DNA of 64,000 nt from Flavobacteriaceae bacterium (GCA_014075215.1 CP046177.1:620001-684000), one strand, 5' to 3'. Counted from the stretch's first letter, positions 45,201 through 54,546 are shown. A program made the numbers and translations. The notes: generated by a model from the letters alone, not told the origin.

Positions 45201-45677
45201 GGTAAAGAAATGGGGTTGATTTCCAAAGCCATTCAAAATTTTTCTAAAAACGATATCATTACATTTGAAAGAGAAGGTGAAATTTTTATTGAAGTTAATG
45301 AAAAAAGCATTAAATTAGAAAGCTCGGACGTGGACATTTCATCTAAAGATATTGAAGGTTGGTTAGTAGCTAGTCAAAACAATATAACAGTAGCTTTAGA
45401 TGTTACCATTTCTGAGAATTTAAGAAAAGAGGGGATTTCAAGAGAATTGGTAAATAGAATCCAGAATACCCGAAAAGATAGTGGTTTTGAAGTTACCGAT
45501 AGAATTAAACTAACGGTCTTAAGAGATAAAGATTTAGAGCAATCTATTCTTGAAAATAAAGCATATGTAATGAATGAGACATTAACCGATAAACTGATTT
45601 TTGCAGATGAGTTAAACGGCGGAACAGCAATAACATTCGATGCGATTAAAAGTAAAATACTAATACAAAAAATGTAA
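42273..45677 (+). CDS. ileS: Isoleucyl-tRNA synthetase, long type with GVHH signature
   Basis: 1134 residues, the long IleRS2-like form rather than the ~940-residue form. The first signature reads GLPGVHHVLAR (residues 54-64), where G-V-H-H at 57-60 occupies the place of H-x-G-H. The second is KMSKRLGN. The CP1 editing domain contains TTPWTLPSNTAL. It charges tRNA-Ile. Altered HIGH motifs of the GxHH form in IleRS2 are associated with very high mupirocin resistance, so the cell may be insensitive to that drug; this is inference from family knowledge. The dksA-like gene follows after 4 bp. Confidence 0.97.
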   Translation: MSAKFPEYKGLDLPDIAQKILQYWEKHAIFEKSISTREGQPPYVFFEGPPSANGLPGVHHVLARAIKDIFPRYKTMKGFQVKRKAGWDTHGLPIELGVEKELGITKEDIGETISVETYNTACRKAVMRYTDIWHDLTKKMGYWVNMDEPYITYESKYMESVWWLLKQIYDKNLLYKGYTIQPYSPKAGTGLSSHELNQPGTYQEVTDTTVVAQFKAVENTLPEFLKKYDHLHFLAWTTTPWTLPSNTALTVGSKIDYVVVATYNQYTFEPIHVILAKNLIRKQFTGKYFQTEDVEDLKSFSKENKKIPFLVTTACKGKDLLGIRYEQLLDYVLPNDHPENAFRVIVGDFVTTEDGTGIVHTAPTFGADDALVAKQAVPEIPPMLVKDKHENLVPLVDLQGRFRPEVGEFAGKYVKNEYYADGEAPEKSLDVELAIKLKTENKAFKVEKYKHSYPNCWRTDKPILYYPLDSWFIKITAVKDQMHELNKTINWKPKSTGEGRFGNWLANANDWNLSRSRYWGIPLPIWRTEDKKEEICIGSVAELKAEIQKSIDAGMMTEAIFADFEAGNMSDENYAKIDLHKNIVDQVVLVSPSGRPMKREGDLIDVWFDSGSMPYAQWHYPFENKELIDENKSFPADFIAEGVDQTRGWFYTLHAIGTIVFDSVAYKNVVSNGLVLDKNGQKMSKRLGNVVDPFETLDTFGADATRWYMIINANPWDNLKFDVNGIDEVKRKFFGTLYNTYAFFALYANLDRFLYKEAEIPLEERQELDRWILSELHKLIRKVDRFYASYEPTKAARAISDFTQDDLSNWYVRLSRRRFWKGDYQQDKIAAYQTLYTCMATIAKLAAPIAPFFMDRLYLDLAMVTKKETLESVHLSQFPEYNDFFTDENLERKMKNAQTISSLVLSLRAKEKIKVRQPLQKIMIPVEDEEQKTAILAVSDLIKHEVNIKEIELLEDASTILVKQIKPNFKILGPKYGKEMGLISKAIQNFSKNDIITFEREGEIFIEVNEKSIKLESSDVDISSKDIEGWLVASQNNITVALDVTISENLRKEGISRELVNRIQNTRKDSGFEVTDRIKLTVLRDKDLEQSILENKAYVMNETLTDKLIFADELNGGTAITFDAIKSKILIQKM

Positions 45678-45681
45678 GATT

Positions 45682-46059
45682 ATGCCAGATACACAAGTAA
45701 AATATTCTGATGAAGACTTACAGGAATTCAAAGAAATTATATTAAAAAAAATCAAAAAAGCGGAGGAGGATTTAGCATTGTTAGAAAGCTCATATAAAAA
45801 CGGATTAAATAATGGTACGGATGATACTTCGCCTCAATTTAAGTCATTTGAAGAAGGTTCTGAAACCATGAGTAAAGAATCAAATGTACAATTAGCTATT
45901 CGCCAGGAAAAATTTATCAGAGATCTTAACAATGCACTTATCCGTATAGAAAATAAAACCTATGGAATCTGTAGAGTTACCGGGAAATTAATTCAAAAAG
46001 AACGGTTAAAATTAGTCCCACATGCTACATTGAGCATAGAAGCAAAAAGGAGGCGATAA
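45682..46059 (+). CDS. TraR/DksA-family protein lacking most zinc ligands
   Basis: 125 residues: a coiled-coil half (FKEIILKKIKKAEEDLALLE) and a C-terminal finger-like half (YGICRVTGKLIQKERLKLVP, then ATLSIEAKRRR). Three of the four usual cysteines are replaced (T-G instead of C-G; S in ATLS), leaving one. This is common in Bacteroidota relatives. It presumably binds RNA polymerase's secondary channel. It is co-transcribed with ileS. Confidence 0.85.
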   Translation: MPDTQVKYSDEDLQEFKEIILKKIKKAEEDLALLESSYKNGLNNGTDDTSPQFKSFEEGSETMSKESNVQLAIRQEKFIRDLNNALIRIENKTYGICRVTGKLIQKERLKLVPHATLSIEAKRRR

Positions 46060-46287
46060 ATAAAAAGTACATTAAAATTTATTGCGAGATTAAGTAAATT
46101 CAATATCGGAAATGTCATATTGGGTTATTTAAATTTGCTTGTACGCGATGTCATGTCCGCTTGTCAAGTGGCAACTTTATCACTAACATGGTGCTGAAAA
46201 GATATTTTATTTTCGGTATTTTTTAAGTTATTGACTCCTGAAAAATGCGATAATATTTCTATTTTTACTTTCTAATTTTAAGATTTT

Positions 46288-46905
46288 ATGTCTAAAAAGC
46301 ACATTGCATTACTAACGATTATAGTAGCTGTTTTAGTAGATCAAATTACCAAGATTTATGTAAAAACACATTTTGAATATAATGAATCTGTTAAGGTTTT
46401 TGATTGGTTTCAGATTCTTTTTGTTGAAAATAATGGAATGGCAATGGGTATAGAACTTGGAGGAAATCTTGGAAAGCTCTTTTTAACATTATTCAGGCTA
46501 TTAGTGGTTCCGGTGATTGTTTATTGGCTGATAATAACATTGAAAAAGAATATGCCAACGGTGGTTGTAGTAGCAATTGCATTGATTTTTTCAGGAGCTA
46601 TCGGAAATATTATCGATTCTGTTTTTTACGGAGTTATTTTTGATAGCCCAAAAGGAGGAGGTGTAGCCACGCTGTTTGCAGAAAATCCATACGGATCGCT
46701 ATTTCACGGGAAAGTAGTAGATATGTTTTATTTCCCCATTATTAAAAATGCTACCTGGCCGGAATGGATTCCTTTTATAGGAGGTGATTCATTCAGTTTT
46801 TTCCCGTATATCTTTAATCCGGCAGATGCGTATATAACAGTAGGAGTAGCTTTACTGTTCATATGTAGCAAAAAAGCATTTCCTAAGGAAGAAAAGGAAA
46901 AATAG
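46288..46905 (+). CDS. lspA: Lipoprotein signal peptidase II
   Basis: 205 residues with four membrane helices. The catalytic aspartates lie in FSGAIGNIIDSVFYGVIFDS and in the FNPADAYITVG segment; VENNGMAMG is the conserved N-terminal motif. Cleaves the signal peptide of prolipoproteins at the inner membrane; several predicted lipoproteins in this window are substrates. Confidence 0.95.
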   Translation: MSKKHIALLTIIVAVLVDQITKIYVKTHFEYNESVKVFDWFQILFVENNGMAMGIELGGNLGKLFLTLFRLLVVPVIVYWLIITLKKNMPTVVVVAIALIFSGAIGNIIDSVFYGVIFDSPKGGGVATLFAENPYGSLFHGKVVDMFYFPIIKNATWPEWIPFIGGDSFSFFPYIFNPADAYITVGVALLFICSKKAFPKEEKEK

Positions 46906-47038
46906 GACTTATATTTACTCGTTAAAAAAAGCTGTTTTTATTTGAATATTTTTAATCCGGATTTAAATCGGAAAAAGTATTTATACTGTTTTAACTTTAA
47001 GCATCATCATTTTTCTTAAATAATTTTAACTTAGCTAC

Positions 47039-48829
47039 ATGTCTACCGAGCTTTCGCTTCAAATACAAACCTTACCGGGCACTCCGGGAGTTTATCAATA
47101 TTTTGATAAAAGCGATGTGATTATTTATATAGGAAAAGCGAAAAATTTAAAAAAAAGAGTGGCTTCTTATTTTACAAAAAATCATGAGAATGCAAAAACC
47201 AGAATATTAGTAAAAAAAATTGCCTATATCAAACATATTGTTGTAAATACTGAGACAGATGCTTTGTTGTTAGAAAATAACCTGATTAAAAAATACCAAC
47301 CCAAATACAACATTCTCTTAAAAGATGACAAATCATATCCCTGGATTTGCATAAAAAAAGAATGCTATCCAAGAGTTTTTATGACCCGAAGAGTTATCAA
47401 AGACGGCTCTGAATATTTTGGACCCTATACAAATGTGAGAACTGTCAGGGCTTTACTGGAACTCATTAAAGAATTATACCCTATACGGACTTGTGCATAC
47501 GATTTGAGTAAAGGCAAAGTTGATTCGGGCAAATACAAAGTATGTCTCGAATATCATTTGGGTAATTGCAAAGGACCTTGTGAAGGTTTCCAGACAGAAG
47601 ATGATTATAATCAAGCTATCAAATCAATTAAAAATATTATCAAAGGAAATTTTAAAGAAAGTTTAGAGCGGTTTCGACACATGATGGCTGACTATGCAAA
47701 TCATATGAAATTTGAAGAGGCTCAAAAAATCAAAGAAAAAGTAGCATTATTGGCAAACTATCAGGCGAAGTCCACCATTGTAAATCCTGATATTAATAAT
47801 GTAGATGTGTTTTCTATCATTTCGGATGAAAGCTATGGGTATGCAAATTTTTTCAAAATTGCAAATGGAGCCGTCATTCAATCACATACCGCAGAGATAA
47901 AAAAGAAACTGGCAGAAACCGATAAAGAATTACTAGAACTATTTATTGTTGAGATCAGACAGCGATTCAACTCTGTCTCTCAAGAAATCTATGTGCCTTT
48001 TAAAGTAGCTGTGGGAGATTCTGTAAAAGTAACGGTTCCTAAACTGGGAGACAAAAAAAGAATTGTAGAGCTCTCTCAGCGTAATGCAAAATACTACAGA
48101 CAAGAACAATTTAAACAAATTAAAATTGTTGATCCGGACAGGCATGTAAAAAGAATAATGGCACAAATGCAAAAAGATTTACGTCTTACATCGGAACCCA
48201 GACATATAGAATGCTTTGATAACTCTAATATTCAGGGAGCACACCCTGTGGCAGCGTGTGTTGTATTTAAGGATGGAAAACCAAGTAAAAAAGAGTATCG
48301 CCATTACAATATAAAAACAGTAGAAGGCCCAAATGATTTTGCTTCCATGGAAGAAGTGATTTTCAGGCGATACAAAAGATTGATGTCAGAAGGCGAACCA
48401 TTACCTCAACTCATCGTTATAGATGGAGGGAAAGGACAATTATCCTCTGCCTTAAAAAGTATGGACCTCTTAGGATTGAGAGGTAAGATTGCCATTATTG
48501 GCATTGCAAAAAGATTGGAAGAAATATATTATCCCGGAGATGCTGTTCCCTTGTATTTAGATAAAAAATCGGAAACATTAAAGATAATTCAATTTTTAAG
48601 AAACGAAGCGCATCGTTTTGGAATCACTTTTCACAGAAATAAAAGAAGTAAAAATGCTATTCAATCCGAATTGAAACAAATATCGGGTATTGGAAAACAA
48701 ACCATCATTACACTATTAAAAAAATTCAAATCGGTAAAACGTGTTAAAAATGTTACATTTGAGGAACTGGAAATAGTGGTCGGAAAGAGTAAAGCAAAAA
48801 AAATAGTTGATTATTTCCATATCCGATAG
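47039..48829 (+). CDS. uvrC: Excinuclease ABC subunit C
   Basis: 596 residues. The GIY-YIG nuclease domain is at the N-terminus (GTPGVYQYFDKSDVIIYIGK), then a UVR motif (FEEAQKIKEKVALLANYQ), the RNase H-like second nuclease (ECFDNSNIQGAHPVAACVVF) and a C-terminal helix-hairpin-helix (ISGIGKQTIITLLKKFKSVK). Makes both incisions in nucleotide-excision repair. Confidence 0.97.
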   Translation: MSTELSLQIQTLPGTPGVYQYFDKSDVIIYIGKAKNLKKRVASYFTKNHENAKTRILVKKIAYIKHIVVNTETDALLLENNLIKKYQPKYNILLKDDKSYPWICIKKECYPRVFMTRRVIKDGSEYFGPYTNVRTVRALLELIKELYPIRTCAYDLSKGKVDSGKYKVCLEYHLGNCKGPCEGFQTEDDYNQAIKSIKNIIKGNFKESLERFRHMMADYANHMKFEEAQKIKEKVALLANYQAKSTIVNPDINNVDVFSIISDESYGYANFFKIANGAVIQSHTAEIKKKLAETDKELLELFIVEIRQRFNSVSQEIYVPFKVAVGDSVKVTVPKLGDKKRIVELSQRNAKYYRQEQFKQIKIVDPDRHVKRIMAQMQKDLRLTSEPRHIECFDNSNIQGAHPVAACVVFKDGKPSKKEYRHYNIKTVEGPNDFASMEEVIFRRYKRLMSEGEPLPQLIVIDGGKGQLSSALKSMDLLGLRGKIAIIGIAKRLEEIYYPGDAVPLYLDKKSETLKIIQFLRNEAHRFGITFHRNKRSKNAIQSELKQISGIGKQTIITLLKKFKSVKRVKNVTFEELEIVVGKSKAKKIVDYFHIR

Positions 48830-48830
48830 C

Positions 48831-51023
48831 ATGAAAAAAAAGGTGTTTTTATTATTATTCCTACTCCCTGTTTTATTGATAGCTCAAACAAAAGAGCCAA
48901 AAATAGGTTTGGTTTTAAGTGGAGGCGGTGCCAAAGGGTTTGCCCATATAGGAGTCTTAAAAGAAATAGAAAAAGCAGGCGTAAAAATAGATTATATAGG
49001 AGGAACCAGTATGGGTGCTATTGTTGGCGGGTTTTATGCCGCAGGATATTCTGCCTCCCAGATTGAAAAAATGGTGAAGGAAATAGATTTTGTCAGTTTA
49101 CTACAAGATAAATTACCCAGAAACGCACTGCCTTTATTTGAAAAAGAGTTCGGAGAGAACTATGCGTTAACCTTACCTGTAAAAAATAATAAAATAGGCC
49201 TGCCAAGGGGTGTTTCCAAAGGGCAAAATATATTAAAACTATTAACGTATTTATTATCTCCCGTAGATACGATTACTCATCTTTCTAAGTTGCCGATTCC
49301 TTTTTTTTGTATAGCTACGAATGTTGAAACGGGAGAGCAGGTAATTTTAGAAGAAGGTTCTTTGCCTTTGGTTTTAAGAGCAAGTGGTTCATTTCCTACC
49401 TTTTTAAATCCTGTAGAGGTAAATGGAAAATTATTAATTGACGGAGGTGTTGTAAATAACTTCCCGGCCGAATATATGAAATCTAAAAATGTAGATTTCA
49501 TCATTGGAGTAGATGTACAGGGGCGTTTAAATAAAAAAGAAAAATTAAATTCGGTAGTATCTATTTTAAATCAAATTGTAAATTTTCAGACATATGGGAA
49601 AAGTAATCCACAAAAGAAACATGTAGATATTTATATCAAACCCCGGATAGACACCTTTAATGCGGCTGACTTTGCTAAAAAAAATCAAATACTAAAAAAA
49701 GGCGATGAAATTGCACTACAATTTCAGGAAGTTTTTGAAAAAATAGCAAAAATACAAAAGGCAGAAGATATTCGCCCTGAGCTAAAAATAGATAAGGAAA
49801 AATATCATATAAGTAAGATTACTGTTTCCGGGACCAACAAATACACAAGAGCATATGTCCTTGGAAAATTAAACTTACAAATAGGTGATAGCATCACATA
49901 TAAAGAATTAGATAAAAAATTAGACTTTTTAACAGCTACTGATAACTATGAAAAAATAGAATATATGCTAAATAAACAAAAAGAAGGAAATGAACTTCGT
50001 ATTTCTTTACAAGAACAAAAACATCAGGCAAATATTAGATTGGGAGCTCATTACGATCAATTGTACGAAACAGGCATTTTATTAAATTACAATAATAAAA
50101 GACTGCTTATCAGTAACGATCAACTTTCCTTGGGAGTGGTTTTAGGAGACAGAATCAGATATCATCTAAATTACTTTGTTGATAACGGTTTTTATGTGAG
50201 TTATGGTTTTAGATCCAGATACAATCAATTTAACACCAATACTAAATTTAGCTTACAGGAAAACCAAAACATAAATAAGATCAATGTTAGTTATACAGAT
50301 TTTACAAATATGGCTTTCATACAAACCACATTTGACAGAAAGTTCGCAATAGGAGGAGGTGTGGAATTGAAAAAAGTGGCGATAAAGACAGAAACCATTG
50401 GTACGGAAACCAGCAATACTACTACTTTTGATGACAGCAATTATTTTAATCTTTTAGGATATTTAAAATTAGATACATATGATCATAGCACTTTTGCTAC
50501 TAAAGGGTTTTATGCGGATTTGGGATTTAAGTGGTATGCTTTTTCATCTGATTTTAATAGGAACTTTCGATCATTCCCCCAATTAAAAGGAACCTTAGGT
50601 TTTGCGACAACTTTTTTAAAAAATATTACGTTTCAATACACTAATGAAGCAGGCTTTTCTTTTAATAATCCTGTTTCTGACGTATTTGATTTCTATTTGG
50701 GAGGGTACAACAAAAATTATATTAACACCTTTTTCTCTTTATACGGTTATGAGTTTGCCGAGGTATCCGGCAACACCTTTTTAAAATCCGAATTTGAATT
50801 TAGATATCAGTTTGCTAAAAATAACTACGCCAGTTTTATTGCAAACTATGCAAGGGTTAACGATAATGTTTTTAAAGATGGAGACCTTTTTAAAAATACA
50901 CTTTCGGGATATGCCATTGGATATAGCTTAAAAACTTTTGTAGGGCCTATTGAATTTAAATATAGCTGGTCTCCGGATACAAAAAAACATTACTGGTTGT
51001 TCAATCTTGGTTTTTGGTTCTAA
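48831..51023 (+). CDS. Patatin-like phospholipase with BamA-type barrel
   Basis: 730 residues from the ATG at 48831, right after the uvrC stop; the signal peptide is KKKVFLLLFLLPVLLIAQ. The patatin domain has LSGGGAKGFAHIGVL (oxyanion loop), GGTSMGAIVGG (nucleophile Ser) and DGGVVNNFPAEYM (catalytic Asp). A POTRA-like region follows and then a C-terminal 16-strand-type barrel ending in LFNLGFWF. Probably exported to or across the outer membrane as a type Vd-like lipase. Confidence 0.92.
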   Translation: MKKKVFLLLFLLPVLLIAQTKEPKIGLVLSGGGAKGFAHIGVLKEIEKAGVKIDYIGGTSMGAIVGGFYAAGYSASQIEKMVKEIDFVSLLQDKLPRNALPLFEKEFGENYALTLPVKNNKIGLPRGVSKGQNILKLLTYLLSPVDTITHLSKLPIPFFCIATNVETGEQVILEEGSLPLVLRASGSFPTFLNPVEVNGKLLIDGGVVNNFPAEYMKSKNVDFIIGVDVQGRLNKKEKLNSVVSILNQIVNFQTYGKSNPQKKHVDIYIKPRIDTFNAADFAKKNQILKKGDEIALQFQEVFEKIAKIQKAEDIRPELKIDKEKYHISKITVSGTNKYTRAYVLGKLNLQIGDSITYKELDKKLDFLTATDNYEKIEYMLNKQKEGNELRISLQEQKHQANIRLGAHYDQLYETGILLNYNNKRLLISNDQLSLGVVLGDRIRYHLNYFVDNGFYVSYGFRSRYNQFNTNTKFSLQENQNINKINVSYTDFTNMAFIQTTFDRKFAIGGGVELKKVAIKTETIGTETSNTTTFDDSNYFNLLGYLKLDTYDHSTFATKGFYADLGFKWYAFSSDFNRNFRSFPQLKGTLGFATTFLKNITFQYTNEAGFSFNNPVSDVFDFYLGGYNKNYINTFFSLYGYEFAEVSGNTFLKSEFEFRYQFAKNNYASFIANYARVNDNVFKDGDLFKNTLSGYAIGYSLKTFVGPIEFKYSWSPDTKKHYWLFNLGFWF

Positions 51024-51032
51024 TGCCATGAT

Positions 51033-51189
51033 GCTTTTGCAAAATAAGAATAGATTCTACATTTATTGATTTAGCTTCAAACTTCTTCTTTCACGAAAAT
51101 TTTAAATCTTCAAAACCAGTAGGTCACTCCAGTTTCAAATTTCCTTCGGATGTTGAATTTTTTTACCAAATTGACGCTGTAAAGGTCTC
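51033..51189. mobile_element. Diverged GAGACCTTTGCA-family MITE, copy C (inverted)
   Basis: Reverse-complement match to 57740-57901 over about 157 bp, including CGAAAATTTTAAATC and TCAAAACCA blocks. The right terminal repeat is partly preserved (AAAGGTCTC); the left is degraded (TGCTTTTGCAAAAT). It starts 10 bp after the patatin gene stop, so it may also act as that gene's 3' end. Confidence 0.7.
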
Positions 51190-51360
51190 CTGTAATTACA
51201 TATCCAAAAGCCGATATAAAGTCCCCGATAATTTTTGTTTAAAAAACCTATATCAGGAACGTACAATTATGAACTTTACAACTTGAAACTTTCTAACTTT
51301 TAAACCGTATGCTAAGAAAATAGGCTGGTCATTAAATAATTTATATATTGTGAATATATT

Positions 51361-51543
51361 AACCCGTTGTGCATTTTGATAAAATTCGTCAATTCGAGTA
51401 AATTTTTCGATTGAAAATGAGAAAAATTTGTATCGAGAATAGAATTTTTGCTCTAAATATGTTCTCGATACGATTTTTCGTAGCTCAAAATCACTCGAAC
51501 TGACGTTTAAATTTACTTTTTAGTTCAAAATGCACAACGGGTT
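51361..51543. mobile_element. 183-bp MITE with IS982-type ends
   Basis: AACCCGTTGTGCATTTTGA at the left and its complement TCAAAATGCACAACGGGTT at the right. The IS982-family element at 54547 has the same ACCCGTTGTGCATT ends. The interior is itself a long imperfect inverted repeat (CGTCAATTCGAGT ... ACTCGAACTGACG). No coding capacity. Confidence 0.82.
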
Positions 51544-51617
51544 ATATTAATTATTATGTACAACATTATGAGTCGAGAAATTGCCGGAATTCAATTAGCT
51601 ATTCAATATTTAAAAAA

Positions 51618-52701
51618 GGCTCTAGTTTAAAATTGCGTTGATATTAATTTTTGATACTTCAATCCAATATTTTGATATTTTTGATACGCATTAATATGTT
51701 CTGACACTTTATTTACAAAGGCATTGAGTTTATCGTTTCTATATTTTAATTTTTCTTTGATGCGATACCAGTTCAAATATTGTTGCAAGTATTTGGTAGA
51801 TACTCCCCAAAACTTGTTATCTATCCATTTCTTAACTCTGTTATGAGTTGAGTTGACATGTTGTATATGATACACTTTGTTTTTGACACGTTGTTTTATG
51901 ACGCCTTTTAGAGTGTGATGCTCTATTTTATTGTCTATTGCAAATCCTTTGTAGCTTAGATGTGTGTCCCTACATAAAATGGCTTTACTTGCCTTTATTC
52001 TGCTGCCAATAGCATTTACAATATCTATTTTCTTTAATCTTCCCATAGTGGCTACAGTAATATCTGGATTAGATGTTCTATCTTGGGTTACAATAACAGC
52101 TACTTGATCATTACTGATGCCTTTGGTTTTAGAGCTACCACCACGTTTTCTTGATTCCCGATGATTTACTGGTCGCCCTTTTTCTGAATTTAAAAAGAAG
52201 GTCTCATCACTTTCTGTAATGCCTGTAAAATCATCTTTATCGTTTTCTGATAATGGGACTAATATCTTATGAGGCCAGTCAAAAGCCGTTTTCTTGTTTA
52301 TCGATAAGGCTACTTTTATCTTATCTAAGCTCTTTTCTTCTAGCATTAATTTAAGGTAGTCATCAATCTTGTCCTTATGTTGCAAACCTGCCATCCAAGT
52401 ACCTGTGTATTCTGTAAAACTGCGTTTGCAGGATTTACACTTATAGCGCTGAGAGCCTTTGTCAATACCAAATTTTACATACTTTGGATGCGAGCAATGG
52501 GCGCAACAACCTAACTTATTGTCTAATAAAAAACGCCTAGATTCTTGGCTTCTTACCGTTGGAACTGAATCTTTTGGTGATGTTGACAATTCTTTTAACA
52601 ATTCCTGCCTTTCAGATTGGGAAAGTTTGGAAATTCCTCGCTTTATTTCTTGTAAATTCATGTATTAAATATACAAATAATAGCTGTTATTAACTAGAGC
52701 C
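51618..52701 (-). mobile_element. Complete IS1595-family element with 8-bp duplication
   Basis: 1084 bp with inverted ends GGCTCTAGTT. The 8-bp direct repeat TTAAAAAA is at 51610-51617 and 52702-52709, the size expected for this family. One intact transposase gene. The clear duplication implies a simple, fairly recent insertion. Confidence 0.93.
51627..52661 (-). CDS. IS1595-family transposase
   Basis: 344 residues. The N-terminal zinc ribbon CCAHCSHPKYV ... CKSCKRSF is followed by an ISXO2-like DDE domain: ESDETFFLNSEKGRPVNHRE, then CRDTHLSYKGFAI and HHTLKGVIKQRVKNKVYHIQ, and a final NRVKKWIDNKFWGVSTKYLQ. No frameshift is seen. Confidence 0.93.
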   Translation of the reverse strand: MNLQEIKRGISKLSQSERQELLKELSTSPKDSVPTVRSQESRRFLLDNKLGCCAHCSHPKYVKFGIDKGSQRYKCKSCKRSFTEYTGTWMAGLQHKDKIDDYLKLMLEEKSLDKIKVALSINKKTAFDWPHKILVPLSENDKDDFTGITESDETFFLNSEKGRPVNHRESRKRGGSSKTKGISNDQVAVIVTQDRTSNPDITVATMGRLKKIDIVNAIGSRIKASKAILCRDTHLSYKGFAIDNKIEHHTLKGVIKQRVKNKVYHIQHVNSTHNRVKKWIDNKFWGVSTKYLQQYLNWYRIKEKLKYRNDKLNAFVNKVSEHINAYQKYQNIGLKYQKLISTQF

Positions 52702-52952
52702 TTAAAAAAACTTAATGGTCAGCCTTTTAACCCCAATGAGAAAACATCGGTATTTAATCCTTTGGTATCTATAGAACCGGCTGATGAAGAAAATACTTAT
52801 AAGATAACGATGATTGCCTGTGTTCCGGATGCATCACTTTTAAAAGTAAAAACCGAAATAGAAAGTGCTATAGCTGTAGACTCAAACAATATGATTTTTG
52901 TAAAATATAACGGAATTTCCCGTATTGCTGTAAGCTTCCCCTAATTAGAACT

Positions 52953-53815
52953 GTTTAAATTTCTAATATTTGATAAATTTATTGTTTTAATTCTCTTGGA
53001 GTTAGCCCCAAGAGAATTAATTTCTGCGTATTTTATTGGCGATAATCTACCAAGCCCGTCATGGGGTCGATGATGATTATAATCATACATCCAATCTTGG
53101 GTTTGTTCTCTTACTTGGTTAATGTTCTCAAAAATATATTTATCAATAACTCCTCGCCTATAAGTTCCATTAAATCTCTCTACAAATGCATTTTGAGTTG
53201 GTTTGACAGGGTGAATATAGGTAAACTCTATGTCATGCATTTGGCTCCATACAGCGGTGATATTAGCAATGAACTCCGGGCCATTATCCATACGTATCTT
53301 ATTGGGCTTTCCTCTTCTATTAACAAGATCGTTAAGTACCCAAAACACACGATTACTTGGTAAAGAAAAATCTACTTCTATATGTAATGCCTCTCTATTA
53401 CAGTTATCGATAATAGTAAAGGCTCTAAAACGTCTTTTGTTCTCAAGGGTATCGGTAACAAAATCCATACTCCATGTATCATTAAGATTTTCCGGAACCT
53501 CTAATGGTTCTTTCACTCTAGATGGTAATCGTTTTTTTACTTTACCACGTAGAGGAAGTCCTAATGCTTTGTAAACCCTATACAATCGTTTATGATTCCA
53601 TGGTTTGCCTTGATTACGTAAACGACTATAAGCCTTCCAAAAACCTTCTTCTCAATGTTGAACTGCTTTTTCTTGTAAAGCGAGCTCTATCTCAGTATCG
53701 GCTTTGGGTAACGGTTTATAATAATAAACACTCTTGCTCATATTTAAGACTCGGCACGCCCTGCTAATACCATAATGTGCAAGTGTTTTACTTATCGTTC
53801 TCTTACGGCAAGGCT
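52953..53815 (-). pseudogene. IS3-family OrfB with in-frame stop
   Basis: The -1 frame after orfA reads LKPCRKRTISKTLAHYGISR, CRVLNMSKSVYYYKPLPKAD and so on, then meets TGA at 53652-53654 in AVQH-stop-EEGFWKAY. Downstream it is open through the DDE motifs: SMDFVTDTL, RMDNGPEFIANI, QNAFVERFNGTYRRGV. A single nonsense change separates it from function. The downstream part could still be started at the internal ATG at 53585, giving a protein without the N-terminal region. Confidence 0.8.
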
Positions 53816-54110
53816 TTAAAGCTTTTTTGCAATAACCTCTTTTGCCATTTGATGATCTAAGGCTAGAGAAGCATACATCTGGTTGAGCATCCGGTTCTCA
53901 CCCTCAAGCTCTTTGACGCAACGTAACTCTCCGGAACTCATCCCGGCATATTTAGAACGCCACTTGTAAAAAGTTGCTGAAATAAACCCATGTTCCCTGC
54001 TAATCTCTACAACTGTTTTCCCTTGATCAAACTCTTTCAAAATCTTTGCAAGATGTGAAGGTGAAAATTTACTCTTTCGCTTTGTTTGTCTATTGAAAGT
54101 TAAAATTAAT
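53816..54110 (-). pseudogene. IS3-family OrfA lacking a clear start
   Basis: The frame RKSKFSPSHLAKILKEFDQG, HGFISATFYKWRSKYAGM up to MAKEVIAKKL is a typical OrfA with HTH. No ATG is found at the expected N-terminus; the first is at 54040, inside the HTH. The slippery heptamer A-AAA-AAG is intact at 53822-53828 (coding on the minus strand), so this element also used -1 frameshifting. Confidence 0.65.
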
Positions 54111-54190
54111 CTTTCTAATTTTAAACAGTTCGGTTTTTAGGGAAGATTACAATTGCCAGCTTATCTTAGATAAAAATTAATAAAGAAATT

Positions 54191-54546
54191 ATGAAAAAAA
54201 TAGTTTTATTTTTGATAGCAATAACTTCATTTATGCAGGCTTGCTCACAAAAAACGTATAAGGATTATATTGAAAAAGAACAATGTAAAAAAAATATTAG
54301 TCATCTATGATAACTCTGAGAATGCTTTTTTATTCTGGGATAGTGATGATAAATTTAAAGGCAAAAAATTTACTTTTAAAGATTCTAAGCTTATTAAAGA
54401 AAAGAAAGTTCGTATAGACGATGATATACTAACATTATTAAATGATTCATTTAATAATGTTGAGGCATTGAACAAAATAGATAATAACCAGTGCTCAGAT
54501 AAGGTAAGAATTTGTAAAAGAATTTACTTAAAAATATATGAAAATA
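54191..54546 (+). pseudogene. Lipoprotein gene broken by poly-A frameshift and IS982
   Basis: MKKIVLFLIAITSFMQACSQ is a lipoprotein signal. The frame ends after about 39 codons in an A8 tract near 54286; the other frame continues KKILVIYDNSENAFLFWDSD through CKRIYLKIYENN until the IS982 element begins at 54547. The C-terminal part is lost or beyond. No family recognised. Confidence 0.7.

Larger units (their letters stand above)
51556..52944 (+). pseudogene. Unknown small gene interrupted by IS1595
   Basis: 51556-51617 and 52710-52944 are two halves of one frame. Removing the IS and one copy of the TTAAAAAA duplication gives an uninterrupted 99-residue ORF: MSREIAGIQLAIQYLKK joined to LNGQPFNPNEKTSVFNPLVS, ending IFVKYNGISRIAVSFP. 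I do not recognise the family. The MITE ends 12 bp before the ATG, so the true 5' end may also be missing. Confidence 0.65.
52948..54131 (-). mobile_element. Decayed IS3-family element
   Basis: Bounded by GAACTGTTTAAA at the left and TTTAAACAGTTC at the right. It contains orfA and orfB on the minus strand. The exact outermost bases are uncertain and no duplication is evident. It lies between the IS1595-split gene and the lipoprotein relic. Confidence 0.75.
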
